Shown here piece after piece: positions 34,609-44,074 of a stretch of DNA of 64,000 nucleotides (its first letter is position 1; the number at the start of each line of letters is the position of its first letter). Position numbers and translations under genes: made by a program. The DNA comes from Flavobacteriales bacterium UBA4466. Lineage in GTDB: Bacteria > Bacteroidota > Bacteroidia > Flavobacteriales_D > Crocinitomicaceae. The stretch covers positions 62,001 through 126,000 of the forward strand of contig CAJJBE010000001.1 of NCBI GenBank assembly GCA_905182335.1, written 5' to 3'. A model generated the notes under the pieces. It was not told the DNA's origin. It saw only the letters and a list, made by a program, of their open reading frames with translations, and searched no databases.

Positions 34609-37600
34609 CTAAAATTTGAATGGTTTATTAGCTATGATAGGCAATTTGACATAAAATGTAGTTCCAATACCAACCACACTTTCAAAACTTATCCGACCTT
34701 TATGGTTCTCAATAATTTGCTTTACTATTGCTAAACCTAAGCCGGTTCCTGTACTTTTAGTTGTAAAGTACGGCACAAATATTTTTTCATGCTTTTCCTC
34801 AGGAATCCCAATTCCGTTATCGCTAATTGCAATGGTAATAAATCCATTTTGGACAACTGCATCCACTAAGACCTTGCCCTCTTGGCCCCTTGGGATTGCT
34901 TGTATCGCATTTTTTAAGAAGTTATTAAACACGCGCACAAATTGGTCTTTATCAGCCAAAAGAAACACTTTTTTTTGATTTGAAGAAAATGTTACTGCTG
35001 TGTTAATCTCTGAATTAAAGACTTCTCCAACCCCATTTATCAAAGCAATAACATCTAGCCTCTCTTCAGATGGGTTTGGCATTTTAGCAAACGTAGAAAA
35101 TTCATTGGCAATTTTTGTTAGTGCATCTATTTGTTCAACGATAGAATTTGCCACTTTTTTCAATTTATCACCACTGCTTGGATCATCTTGATCATATGTA
35201 CGCAATAACTGTTGTACACTAAGTTTCATTGGAGTTAATGGGTTCTTGATTTCATGAGCAACTTGTTTTGCCATTTCTCTCCAAGCCATTTCACGCTCAC
35301 TTCGAGCTAACTGTTGAGCCGTAAATTCAAGCTCTTCTAATTTTTGATTATAATCCTTAACCAACTCCCCAATCTCATCATCTTTATCATATAATATCTG
35401 TTCATTGTGCTTTCCAAATTTAACTCTCGCAAAGCTACTTTGTAAAATTCGTAAAGGTGCGGTGAGCCAGTTTGAGATGAAAATGGCGAGCACTATTGAA
35501 ATAGCTAAAAGGAGTATGAAAACATTAATGATCGCTACCAAGAATTTTTGAATTTGATTCTCAAACTCCCGCTGTTGACCAAAATGCTGTAGATTAATGT
35601 ATCCCAACAGACTCCCAGTAGAGCTATAAAAGGGTTTGTATGCTGAAGAGTAATTCAACTCCCCAATGTTTTCAAGGTGAACAAATTCACTTTGCTTCAG
35701 AAATTTCAAATGCTTGAAGGCTTTTGGATTCATCTGTTCACTGATTAAACCAACATTGAACACTTTTGGTCGAGAAGTTGCAAGTAAATATCCTTCTTTA
35801 TCATACATATTTATATCTGTAAAGAATACCTTTGCAAACTTCTTCAGAATTACCTGCATGTAATTTCCATTCTCTGAAATAGTTAATTGCTCATATTCCC
35901 CAAGTTTCGATTTAACCTCTGTCTCCACAGAGTTGAGTTTTTCTTTAATTACTTCATCAGTAAGCTCGTTATATTGGTTGCTTACAAAAACCCCTGAGCC
36001 CCACCCGAAGGCTAACAGCGATAGAAAAACTAGTGATATTAGCACAACTTGGATTTTCAAGGCAAGGCTTAATGTTTTGCTGAAGCCTTTTTCAGAGTTT
36101 ATTCTAAATAACAAAGGCAACAGTAGCAATCCGTAAAGCGTAAATAAATATGAAAATGATGTTATATAATCCACCAACTTTAATTTCTTAGTGGAAAGCA
36201 TTACAACATCCGTGTCCGACTTTTTTAAAACATAATGGTTATATCCCATGTAATCAAAAAACCCTTTTTGTTTTAACGTGACGGGGATCATTAAGTCATG
36301 AGACGAAGGATAATTAAACCCTCCATATTTTGTAATCATTTTTCCATTATGATACTTTGCAATGGAATACGATTCAAGTGATTCAAAGACATTCGCTTTA
36401 GAAGAAATCAATAGTCTAGGGAAGCCAATTTCTTCAGGTATTTTCTTTGACTTTAGAGTGCAATATAACACTCCTCGTTCTCCGTTCCTTCCAGTAATAT
36501 ATTGACGAATTACATAGCTATATTGATTTGTATAATCGTTAATAAAAAAGACATTCGAGTCAATCTGTGAGATAGTTCCTGATCGATCTAAAACTCCTTG
36601 CAAATCATCATATTGCTGGGTTCCTTCCTTTCTTTTATCAATCAGAGGAAAACAGTTATTGTCAAATAAATGAAACTCCATTTCATATCTTTCCCAAAAA
36701 CCGTTATAAAATCGTCGCTCCATGCCCGCTTGAAATTTAGACAGGCTGATTGCTTTAGGATAACTTATCAAGCGTTTTAAATAGTTGTCATTTGCAATCC
36801 CCCGTTTAATAGAGGCATATTCAACTTCCGTTACAATGTTTTTCTCCGTTACAAGTTGATTCGCATACAATTCCCGTTCTCCCTTTTCTTTACGCTCATT
36901 AAAAGCGCCAATATTCGCAGCAGTTATAATTGAAAAAAGAAATAACAAAATAAGCCCCGTAGTTAACTGATTCGACTTATTATTTCGATATACAAGATAA
37001 AGAACCAGCTCATAAAACACTAAAGGAAAAAGAGAAGCTAAAAACAATTGGTAGCCATAATGTATCTCAAAGAAAAAGAAACTGACTGAAAGAATAAAGC
37101 TTAAAACCGCTAGTTGAGCTCCGGTAATCAATTGAATCTGACACGCCTCTACAGTTGCTCGAACAAATTTAAAATAAGCAAAAAACAATACTCCAAAACT
37201 AACTAAGGCTAAAGCTGAATAAATATTCAATGAGAACAGTTCGTCAATAGCCAAAGGGATTGACGAGTTTTCAATTAATCCTTTTGTTAAGTATAGAATT
37301 AACCCCCAGCCAATAAAGGATAAAGCAAAAGCGCCTAATGAGATGTATTTATTCCATTTAGATTCACTTATTGAAATAATTCGCTTTGATAAATAGTGCA
37401 GGACAAAAATAACTACGGCAACATTCACTAAATATTCGAAAAAATTTGGTAGCCATTCATTGGTTCCGTAAAGACTTGGCTCAAATGCAGGGGTTCCATG
37501 CATAAATCCAAAAAAGCTGTACTTCAAGGATAAAACCCTAAAAGCAAGTACCGTTGAAGGAATTATCCATTCCCACTTCTGAGGAATCCGTATTGATAAA

Positions 37601-38262
37601 CGCGTAAGCACAAACAACCAAAGAATAACAGAGGTAAACAGTAAGAATAACATTATAACTGATTCCTTCGAAGTCGCTTCTTGATAAGGATTCGGTGAAA
37701 TAGAAAAAACAAATTTTGAATCGTTTGAATAAATTGGATAACCAATCTCTTGCTCCAAAGAAATATAAGAAGAGAATGGTAAACTTAAATTTGATGCGAA
37801 ATCGTTGACTAACTCATTGTTTTTATAAGAATAATCTTGCTTTACTAGCATTGAGGCGCAAACTACATAATCATTAAACACCTTTAATTTCGAGTAATAC
37901 CAGCCATTTTGTAAGTGTAACAATCCTTCAGAGGGAAAGTGAATGTCTGCAAAGCGTATAATTGGAAGTTGGTTAGTATTCCAGAAAACTAGTGAGTCTT
38001 TATGGTAAACGTGAAGGTTATACCTGTCTTGATCATTGAACTTTTCCCATTGTTGAGCTATACCATCTTTCCTGATTTCTTCTGAATGAAAACGTAAAGC
38101 ATTATCTAAAACTAATTCTGTTCTGGAAAATTCACCTTGAAATTGCTTAATGGAAGACTCGTAATTTTCAGAGTACGTTTTTAAAAAAACCCCCCAAAAT
38201 AACACTGAACAAAGTAGCGCTACAATTAGGAGGTAATATTTTTTTAAAATGCTTTTTAACAT
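34609..38262 (-). CDS. Large NtrY-like sensor histidine kinase
   Basis: A 1217-residue membrane kinase. One N-terminal helix, a first extracytoplasmic region (about 30-200), a block of about seven to eight helices (205-450), a second extracytoplasmic region (about 455-710), more helices near 725-790, a third outer region and a final helix at about 907-929 lead into a HAMP domain (930-980), the phospho-acceptor His1003 in VAHEIKNPLTP, and an ATP-binding domain with FLKNAIQA, DNGIGIP and GTGLGLAIV. No response regulator is adjacent. It overlaps the end of the uridine kinase gene by seven bases, so the two are cotranscribed. The signal sensed is unknown. Confidence 0.9.
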   Translation of the reverse strand: MLKSILKKYYLLIVALLCSVLFWGVFLKTYSENYESSIKQFQGEFSRTELVLDNALRFHSEEIRKDGIAQQWEKFNDQDRYNLHVYHKDSLVFWNTNQLPIIRFADIHFPSEGLLHLQNGWYYSKLKVFNDYVVCASMLVKQDYSYKNNELVNDFASNLSLPFSSYISLEQEIGYPIYSNDSKFVFSISPNPYQEATSKESVIMLFLLFTSVILWLFVLTRLSIRIPQKWEWIIPSTVLAFRVLSLKYSFFGFMHGTPAFEPSLYGTNEWLPNFFEYLVNVAVVIFVLHYLSKRIISISESKWNKYISLGAFALSFIGWGLILYLTKGLIENSSIPLAIDELFSLNIYSALALVSFGVLFFAYFKFVRATVEACQIQLITGAQLAVLSFILSVSFFFFEIHYGYQLFLASLFPLVFYELVLYLVYRNNKSNQLTTGLILLFLFSIITAANIGAFNERKEKGERELYANQLVTEKNIVTEVEYASIKRGIANDNYLKRLISYPKAISLSKFQAGMERRFYNGFWERYEMEFHLFDNNCFPLIDKRKEGTQQYDDLQGVLDRSGTISQIDSNVFFINDYTNQYSYVIRQYITGRNGERGVLYCTLKSKKIPEEIGFPRLLISSKANVFESLESYSIAKYHNGKMITKYGGFNYPSSHDLMIPVTLKQKGFFDYMGYNHYVLKKSDTDVVMLSTKKLKLVDYITSFSYLFTLYGLLLLPLLFRINSEKGFSKTLSLALKIQVVLISLVFLSLLAFGWGSGVFVSNQYNELTDEVIKEKLNSVETEVKSKLGEYEQLTISENGNYMQVILKKFAKVFFTDINMYDKEGYLLATSRPKVFNVGLISEQMNPKAFKHLKFLKQSEFVHLENIGELNYSSAYKPFYSSTGSLLGYINLQHFGQQREFENQIQKFLVAIINVFILLLAISIVLAIFISNWLTAPLRILQSSFARVKFGKHNEQILYDKDDEIGELVKDYNQKLEELEFTAQQLARSEREMAWREMAKQVAHEIKNPLTPMKLSVQQLLRTYDQDDPSSGDKLKKVANSIVEQIDALTKIANEFSTFAKMPNPSEERLDVIALINGVGEVFNSEINTAVTFSSNQKKVFLLADKDQFVRVFNNFLKNAIQAIPRGQEGKVLVDAVVQNGFITIAISDNGIGIPEEKHEKIFVPYFTTKSTGTGLGLAIVKQIIENHKGRISFESVVGIGTTFYVKLPIIANKPFKF

Positions 38263-38879
38263 GCTTTAGCCTCTTCCATTCTCCTCGCTATCTCTTTAAC
38301 CAATAGCTCAAAGTCATGGTCCGAATTCGAATCATTTCTAAAATGAAAATCAGCGTCTTCCTTGTAAGGTAGCAAATAATTCTCGTAACAAGGCGCAACA
38401 TGGTTGTCCCATTGATAAAGGATATCTTCTCTGGAGTACCCTCTTGTTTCTTGATCTCTATATAATCTTCGGTCTAATTGGACATCAGTATCTACATTAA
38501 TAAAAACACTAAAGTCCAATTTGCTTCTTACTCCTTCATAATGGAAAAGAAATAGGCCTTCAACGAAAATTAAATCAGAAGGTTGAATAGTAACAAACAC
38601 ATGTTTATCTGGTGGAGAGTTGAAATGATACTCCTTCACTACTACTTGCTCATGGGTTTTAAGTTTTGCTAAATCGTCTGTCAATTTATTTTGGTCTAAA
38701 GCAGTTGGAAGGTCAAAGTTATAACACCCTTTTTCATCTTTAACTTGTTTCTCAATAGGGTAATAATAATTATCCATTGTGAAAATACTTGGTTTTAGCT
38801 CCTCAAAGTGCGAGCACAAACGTTTTAATAACGTTGTTTTACCTGACCCACTACCTCCACAAATACCTATGATCATCAC
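38256..38879 (-). CDS. udk: Uridine kinase-like protein
   Basis: P-loop kinase of 207 residues that phosphorylates uridine or cytidine in nucleoside salvage. Walker A GGSGSGKTTL is at residues 8-17, followed by FTMDNYYYP, the DxPTALD substrate region (FDLPTALD) and FVEGLFLFH. The Arg-rich RRLYRDQETRG is also typical. Part of a two-gene unit with the NtrY-like kinase. Confidence 0.88.
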   Translation of the reverse strand: MMIIGICGGSGSGKTTLLKRLCSHFEELKPSIFTMDNYYYPIEKQVKDEKGCYNFDLPTALDQNKLTDDLAKLKTHEQVVVKEYHFNSPPDKHVFVTIQPSDLIFVEGLFLFHYEGVRSKLDFSVFINVDTDVQLDRRLYRDQETRGYSREDILYQWDNHVAPCYENYLLPYKEDADFHFRNDSNSDHDFELLVKEIARRMEEAKAC

Positions 38880-39066
38880 CTTTATTAATTCAAATTGACA
38901 GAAATAGCCTTATCTAGTTGTCTAGTAATACAAGTAAAAGGGTCTTTTGACAAAATTACATTAAATTTTTCTTTCTTATCAAAGATAACTACTTGTCTAA
39001 CATACAACATGTTAAACACACACCCATGATCATAAGGTTTTTATCTTGTTTTTTTGTACTTTGCGA

Positions 39067-39082
39067 TTGCTTGCACAAGCAA
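39067..39082 (+). promoter_or_regulatory. Perfect inverted repeat in the leader of the thioredoxin-like gene
   Basis: TTGCTTG-CA-CAAGCAA, 7+2+7 bases, is 26 bases before the ATG at 39108 and just after a promoter-like TACTTTG. It could be a repressor site or an RNA hairpin. The longer reading frame from 39054 runs through it, another reason to prefer the later start. Confidence 0.45.
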
Positions 39083-39107
39083 GTGTAATGTTAAACTATT
39101 AAGTACT

Positions 39108-39770
39108 ATGTCTTTTTCAAGAAAAAAAATACACCTTGTAAAACTTTCTGCACTTTTCGTGTTGATTCCAGCCTTATATTTATTTTCTTCCTCTTTCTTG
39201 CCAAGTGGCTATAATGGGCTAAACCTTGGCGATAGAATGCCAATGTCTAATTTAAACATGATGGGAGTTAGCGAAACTGGATACTCACTAGAATCATTAA
39301 AGAAAAGAAAAGGATTAATTGTTGTCTTTTCATGTAACACATGTCCATTTGTTGTTGGTAACGATAATTTTGAAGGATGGGAAAAGCAATACGATAATTT
39401 AAATAAATTAGCTTCAAAAAAAGAAATTGGGTTTGTTTTAGTTAATTCAAATGAAGGAAAACGAGATGGTAATGATTCATTCGAAGAAATGATTAAACAT
39501 GCTAAAAAGGCACGCTACGAGATGCCTTATGTTGTTGATGAAAAGTCCAAATTAGCAGATGCATTTGGCGCGAAAACGACACCACATGTATTTGTCTTTG
39601 ATAAAAACGATGCATTGGTTTATAAAGGTTCTATTGATAATGTTTGGGACAGTAAACGTACTAAAACTATACCTTATTTAGTAAATGTGATGGATTATTT
39701 AGCAGGTGACTCAACGCTAATTGAAAGTATAACACCACCACGTGGATGCAGTATTAAGCGCAAAAAATAA
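39108..39770 (+). CDS. Membrane-anchored thioredoxin-like protein
   Basis: A 220-residue redoxin with an N-terminal anchor (about 12-30) and an AhpC/TSA-type thioredoxin fold outside the membrane. The redox pair is SCNTCPF (CNTC), with the cis-proline loop TTPHVFVF; the C-terminal RGCSIK holds a third conserved cysteine. Likely a disulphide exchange protein in the periplasm. The ATG at 39108 gives a normal signal anchor; the ATG at 39054 does not. It lies 18 bases before a T9SS serine protease, so both are likely on one message. Confidence 0.82.
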   Translation: MSFSRKKIHLVKLSALFVLIPALYLFSSSFLPSGYNGLNLGDRMPMSNLNMMGVSETGYSLESLKKRKGLIVVFSCNTCPFVVGNDNFEGWEKQYDNLNKLASKKEIGFVLVNSNEGKRDGNDSFEEMIKHAKKARYEMPYVVDEKSKLADAFGAKTTPHVFVFDKNDALVYKGSIDNVWDSKRTKTIPYLVNVMDYLAGDSTLIESITPPRGCSIKRKK

Positions 39771-39788
39771 CATATAAAATTCTAGATT

Positions 39789-41408
39789 ATGAATGCAAAA
39801 CTACTTATTGCCTGTTCGTTCCTGATTGTAGGACCGGCCTCTTTTGCTCAACAAGGAGATGGAGGCTTTCCTCGAGGAGCTAAATTGAAAACATCCTTAA
39901 ACTCAATTGATGCGAGATCATTTACAATGCCAGATATCGATGCACTTAAAGCTGAAGATGCTATTGTCGACCCCTTAGGAAATGCGCCATGGCGATTTGG
40001 CTTCAATAATGAAACTGATTTCAACATGACAAATTCTGGGACGTGGTCAGCTCATCCTGATGGAGGTTTAATTTGGCAATTGCGATTAGAGTGTCAAGAT
40101 GCACTAACAGTTAATTTAACATTGGATAGCGTAACCATTCCTGAGGGAAATGAGCTATATATTTACAACGAAGATAAATCTTTCATCTTAGGTAGCTTTA
40201 CAGCAAATCATCTATATAAAGGTGAGCTTGGGACTGAGTTAATACCAGGAAGCGTCGCTGTTATTGAGTACTATGTTGCGGATGATAATTCTGATTTGAA
40301 TAGAAGTTTACATATTAATAGGGTAACTCATGGCTATAGGTCAGCGAGAGATTTTATGGAAAAAGCATTTGGGTCTTCAGGTAATTGTAATATGAATGTT
40401 AACTGCCCTGATGCTGATCTCTGGGAACTTCAAAAAAGAAGTGCTGTGATGTTAGTTTCTGGAAGTAGTGGGTTTTGTTCTGGTGCTTTAGTTAATAATA
40501 CACAAAATGATGGTAAGCCATATGTATTAACAGCTAATCACTGCTACAGCAATCCTACTTCATGGATTTTTAGATTTAACTGGCAATCGAATGGATGTTC
40601 AAACCCGAATAACTCCCCATCTTTCGAGTCATTATCAGGAGCAACGTTAAGGGCAAGAAGAACTCCTTCTGATTTCTGTTTAGTAGAGATTACTGGAGGA
40701 TTAGTTGGCGGAACAGTTCCAGCTTCATATAATGCATTTTTATCTGGTTGGAACAGCCTAGACGTCATACCTGAATCTACGGTCTGTATTCATCATCCAG
40801 CAGGTGACATCAAGAAAATTGCCTTCGATGATGAGCCAGCTATTTCAGTCCAAGCAATGGGCTCTTCTGAAAACAATAGTAGCTGGGAAGTTCACTGGGA
40901 CAGAAACACAACGACAGAAGGGGGTTCTTCAGGGTCACCTTTATTTGATCAAGATAAAAGAATCATTGGTCAATTGTGGGGAGGGGGAGCATCTTGCTTC
41001 AACTTGGACGCACCAGACTACTATGGGAAATTTTCTAGCTCATGGGAGCCTTCTGGAGGTAGTAGTAAACAATTAAAACCTTGGCTTGACCCTAATAATT
41101 CTGGCATTGGAGCTATTGATGGGCTATATATTGGAGAAGACCTTGCGATTGATGAAGTAAGTCCTACTATTGATTTTAAATTGTATCCAAACCCAAGTAA
41201 TGGGGTATTCAATCTACAACTGAATATCGCTAATATTAAAGGTTACTCTTTAGTAGTAACTGACTTGATGGGCAGAATACTTTACACCTCAGAATTGACC
41301 TCAAATGATACGCCTGTTAATTTAGAGGGCGCTTCTAACGGAGCCTATTTAATGACTGTTATTGGTAATAATGTTAACTTGACTAAACCGGTGATCATTA
41401 AAGAATAA
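39789..41408 (+). CDS. Secreted trypsin-like serine protease with T9SS tail
   Basis: Secreted endopeptidase of 539 residues: signal peptide (1-20), a propeptide-like region to about 195, a chymotrypsin-fold domain (about 196-440) and a type IX sorting domain (about 463-539, FKLYPNPSNGVFNL to IIKE). The triad is His251 in TANHC, Asp295 in SDFCLVE and Ser381 in GGSSGSPLF. The even number of cysteines and the order resemble lysyl endopeptidase. Cotranscription with a thioredoxin-like protein fits a disulphide-rich protein. Confidence 0.87.
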   Translation: MNAKLLIACSFLIVGPASFAQQGDGGFPRGAKLKTSLNSIDARSFTMPDIDALKAEDAIVDPLGNAPWRFGFNNETDFNMTNSGTWSAHPDGGLIWQLRLECQDALTVNLTLDSVTIPEGNELYIYNEDKSFILGSFTANHLYKGELGTELIPGSVAVIEYYVADDNSDLNRSLHINRVTHGYRSARDFMEKAFGSSGNCNMNVNCPDADLWELQKRSAVMLVSGSSGFCSGALVNNTQNDGKPYVLTANHCYSNPTSWIFRFNWQSNGCSNPNNSPSFESLSGATLRARRTPSDFCLVEITGGLVGGTVPASYNAFLSGWNSLDVIPESTVCIHHPAGDIKKIAFDDEPAISVQAMGSSENNSSWEVHWDRNTTTEGGSSGSPLFDQDKRIIGQLWGGGASCFNLDAPDYYGKFSSSWEPSGGSSKQLKPWLDPNNSGIGAIDGLYIGEDLAIDEVSPTIDFKLYPNPSNGVFNLQLNIANIKGYSLVVTDLMGRILYTSELTSNDTPVNLEGASNGAYLMTVIGNNVNLTKPVIIKE

Positions 41409-41431
41409 ATACAACTAAGTTTTATGCAATG

Positions 41432-41464
41432 AAGGCGATTACAAAAGTAATCGCCTTTTTTTTT
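41432..41464 (+). terminator. Intrinsic terminator of the serine protease gene
   Basis: Perfect 11-bp stem AAGGCGATTAC (41432-41442) with GTAATCGCCTT (41447-41457), AAAA loop, T-run to 41464. Confidence 0.92.
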
Positions 41465-41492
41465 GGATTGTTCCTAACTTCGTATAAATTTG
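41462..41492 (+). promoter_or_regulatory. Promoter of the T9SS-tail protein gene at 41509
   Basis: TTTG (41462-41465), exactly 19 bases, TAAATTTG (41485-41492): both consensus elements are perfect. The leader to the ATG at 41509 is about 12 bases. The TTTG lies inside the T-run of the preceding terminator. Confidence 0.75.
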
Positions 41493-41508
41493 TTTAAAAT
41501 TAACCACT

Positions 41509-42330
41509 ATGAAATATCTATTACTAATACTTCTTGGAGTCTCTTTTATGGCTCAATCCCAAGTGAACTACACTGTTAAAGTCACTAAATTAAAAGCGTT
41601 AGCTGATGAATGCGATGGAGAATTTGTTGATCCTATTCTTGGTTTTACATTCTGCCCATTGGCCCCTCAAGACCCTGTTTTTCAGCTTTGGGTAAAGGCC
41701 GAAGGAAATAGCAACGAAACTTTTTACTGCTGGGCTTTTGACTCAGACGAGAATCAAGCTTATGGAGTATGGAATGACATTCAAGACGTTGAAATTGCAA
41801 CTGAGACAAATATAGTTTCAGATTACTTGACATTTGAAGCTTCTGGATTTGAATCTGATTTTATCCTCGATGGAGTTTCTTGTTCAGGAGGGATTCCTCT
41901 AGTTGGTGATGCTTTTGCACTAATAAATCCAGATGAAGCAGTCCTCAATAGGCAAATAATTTATCAAATCCCTTTTGATAACATGCAAAGTGGTGTACCA
42001 TATGTTCATACGTTATCTTTAGGAGATGTGTACTTTTTTGAAATTGAAATTCTGTTTTTTAATCTCGCTGAAGTGAATGAAATTAAAAATAATTTCAGTT
42101 TTACCATTGCTCCAAACCCGAGTAACGGAATGTTTAATATTAAGTTAGATAAAGCTATAGTAAAGGGTTTCTCTGCGGTTGTAAGAGACGTAATGGGAAG
42201 AGTTATATATGCTGAAGAAACGACTTCTAATAAAACTCAAGTTGATCTTTCAAATCAAGATGCTGGTGTCTATTTTGTAAGTGTCGGTGCAAAGAACACA
42301 ACTTCTACACAGAAAGTAGTGTTGAAGTAA
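41509..42330 (+). CDS. Secreted protein with T9SS sorting domain
   Basis: A 273-residue protein: signal peptide (about 1-17), an unrecognised domain (about 20-190) with cysteines in DECDGEF, FTFCPLAP and FYCWAF that probably pair, and a classic sorting tail from about 197 (FSFTIAPNPSNGMFNI to QKVVLK). Its tail is close in wording to that of the upstream protease (NPSNG.FN, VVxDxMGR). Function of the main domain unknown. Confidence 0.8.
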   Translation: MKYLLLILLGVSFMAQSQVNYTVKVTKLKALADECDGEFVDPILGFTFCPLAPQDPVFQLWVKAEGNSNETFYCWAFDSDENQAYGVWNDIQDVEIATETNIVSDYLTFEASGFESDFILDGVSCSGGIPLVGDAFALINPDEAVLNRQIIYQIPFDNMQSGVPYVHTLSLGDVYFFEIEILFFNLAEVNEIKNNFSFTIAPNPSNGMFNIKLDKAIVKGFSAVVRDVMGRVIYAEETTSNKTQVDLSNQDAGVYFVSVGAKNTTSTQKVVLK

Positions 42331-42350
42331 AAGACAATAAAAATTATATT

Positions 42351-42381
42351 AAAAAAGGATGACTAATAGTCATCCTTTTTT
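42351..42381. terminator. Bidirectional terminator between T9SS gene and phhB-like gene
   Basis: A 14-bp perfect stem AAAAAAGGATGACT (42351-42364) with 42368-42381 and AAT loop. It has U-tracts on both strands. It overlaps the stop of the minus-strand gene at 42363. Confidence 0.88.
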
Positions 42382-42605
42382 ATGCAATCAATTTCATCCT
42401 TAAGGTCGTAGTCTTTTTGAGTTAGCCCCCCGGAGTCATGTGTTGTAATTGAAATACTCAACATATTATGCCTAATATTCAAATCGGCATGATGATTCAT
42501 GCGATCAGAATATTTGGCTAATTCTAATATAAACTCAGCTAATTGAGTTTGATTCTCAAACTCAATTAGCCCTAAAATCTCTTTTTCTTTAACCAACCAA
42601 TTCAT
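42363..42605 (-). CDS. Pterin-4a-carbinolamine dehydratase
   Basis: An 80-residue enzyme that recycles the tetrahydropterin cofactor of aromatic amino acid hydroxylases. The active-site histidines in DRMNHHADLN and the THDSGGLTQKD signature are both present. Its start overlaps the stop of the ALDH8-like gene by one base, which couples it to tryptophan or aromatic amino acid breakdown; the hydroxylase itself is not in the window. Confidence 0.93.
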   Translation of the reverse strand: MNWLVKEKEILGLIEFENQTQLAEFILELAKYSDRMNHHADLNIRHNMLSISITTHDSGGLTQKDYDLKDEIDCIKKDDY

Positions 42606-44047
42606 TAATATTTAATAAATATGTTCTTAGGTTCTGTAAAAAACCTCAAAGCTTCCCATCCTCCTTCTCTTCCTACTCCTGAAGCTTTAACTCCTCCAAA
42701 CGGAGTTCTCAAGTCTCTAACTAACCAAGCGTTTATCCAAACGATCCCCGCTTGAAGCTGATCCGCTATTCTATGCGCACGCTTTAAATCTGAAGTCCAT
42801 AAGGTTGCGCTCAATCCATATTGTGTAGAATTCGCCATCATTAAAACATCTTCTTCTGTGTCGAATGGAGTTATTGTTACAACAGGTCCAAAAATTTCTT
42901 CTTGATTTGTTCTACAATCGAAAGCTAATCCTTCAATAACCGTAGGTCTCAAATAATATCCTCCATCATAAGGAGCCTCTAGGTTTACCTGTACACCCCC
43001 TGTTAAAACAGTACCTCCCTCTTCCTTCGCTAACTCAACATAAGAAAGGACTTTTTCCATATGCGACTTAGAAACAACTGCTCCCATTTTAGCTGCAGGG
43101 TCTTTTGGGTTAGATACAACCGTAGTTGCAACACGTTTAACGAACGCTTCCTTAAATTTATTATAGATTGATCGCTCAACAAAAATTCGTGACCCACAAA
43201 GGCATATTTGACCTTGATTAGCAAAAGACGATTGAAGTGTAGTGCTTAACATCTCTTTAAAGTCGCAATCTGCAAAAATTATATTCGGGTTTTTTCCTCC
43301 TAACTCAAGCGATAGTTTTTTAAACATTGGCGCCGCTGTTCTAGCAATATTCTCACCTGTTTGCGTTCCACCGGTAAATGAAATTGCTTTAATTTTTGGG
43401 TGCTTTACAATCGCATCTCCAACAGATCTACCCTCACCATGTAGTATATTCATTACGCCAGAAGGCATCCCTGCTTCCTGAGCAACTTTTCCCAATAAAT
43501 AAGCGGTGTAAGGTGTCACCTCAGATGGTTTTGCAACGATACAGTTACCAGCAGCTAAAGCCGGAGCAATCTTCCAAGAGAATAAATACAACGGTAAATT
43601 CCATGGAGAAATACACCCTACAATTCCGATTGGTTTTCTTACCGTATAATTAATACCAACCCCTTCCATGTTGTGTGATTCGGAGGCAAAATGTAAAATT
43701 GCTGTCGCAAAAAAATGAAAGTTCGATACTGCGCGAGGAATGTCTACATTAGCAGCTAAAGACAAGGGTTTCCCATTATCTTTTGATTCAGCTTGAACAA
43801 ATTCATCCATTCTCGCTTCAATCCCTTCAGAAAGCTTTACTAGAATTTTACTCCGCTCTTCGATCGACATTTTAGACCAAATGGGAAATGCTTTTTCAGC
43901 TGCTTCTACAGCAAGCCTGACATCTTCCTCATCAGAATTAGGAATAAGGCTATAAACCTTTCCTGTAGCAGGTTCATAATTATCTATATACTTCCCCTTT
44001 GTAGGGTCACAATACTCCCCATTAATGAAATTCTGAAGTTTTTCCAT
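42605..44047 (-). CDS. Aldehyde dehydrogenase, ALDH8/2-aminomuconic semialdehyde type
   Basis: A 480-residue NAD-dependent dehydrogenase. The catalytic Cys282 lies in NQGQICLC and the general base Glu248 in LELGG; the tail signature WLVRDLRTPFGG is typical of aminomuconate or hydroxymuconate semialdehyde dehydrogenases of the kynurenine and catechol meta-cleavage routes. Upstream -7-like box TAACTTTA. It leads pterin dehydratase by one-base overlap, supporting a role in tryptophan degradation. Confidence 0.85.
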   Translation of the reverse strand: MEKLQNFINGEYCDPTKGKYIDNYEPATGKVYSLIPNSDEEDVRLAVEAAEKAFPIWSKMSIEERSKILVKLSEGIEARMDEFVQAESKDNGKPLSLAANVDIPRAVSNFHFFATAILHFASESHNMEGVGINYTVRKPIGIVGCISPWNLPLYLFSWKIAPALAAGNCIVAKPSEVTPYTAYLLGKVAQEAGMPSGVMNILHGEGRSVGDAIVKHPKIKAISFTGGTQTGENIARTAAPMFKKLSLELGGKNPNIIFADCDFKEMLSTTLQSSFANQGQICLCGSRIFVERSIYNKFKEAFVKRVATTVVSNPKDPAAKMGAVVSKSHMEKVLSYVELAKEEGGTVLTGGVQVNLEAPYDGGYYLRPTVIEGLAFDCRTNQEEIFGPVVTITPFDTEEDVLMMANSTQYGLSATLWTSDLKRAHRIADQLQAGIVWINAWLVRDLRTPFGGVKASGVGREGGWEALRFFTEPKNIFIKY

Positions 44048-44074
44048 GTCCTTATAATTGAACTGTAAAGTTAC

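Noticed and set aside
40804..41076. Second reading frame inside the serine protease gene
   Set aside because: A shadow frame; the protease frame carries catalytic Ser381 and continues on both sides.
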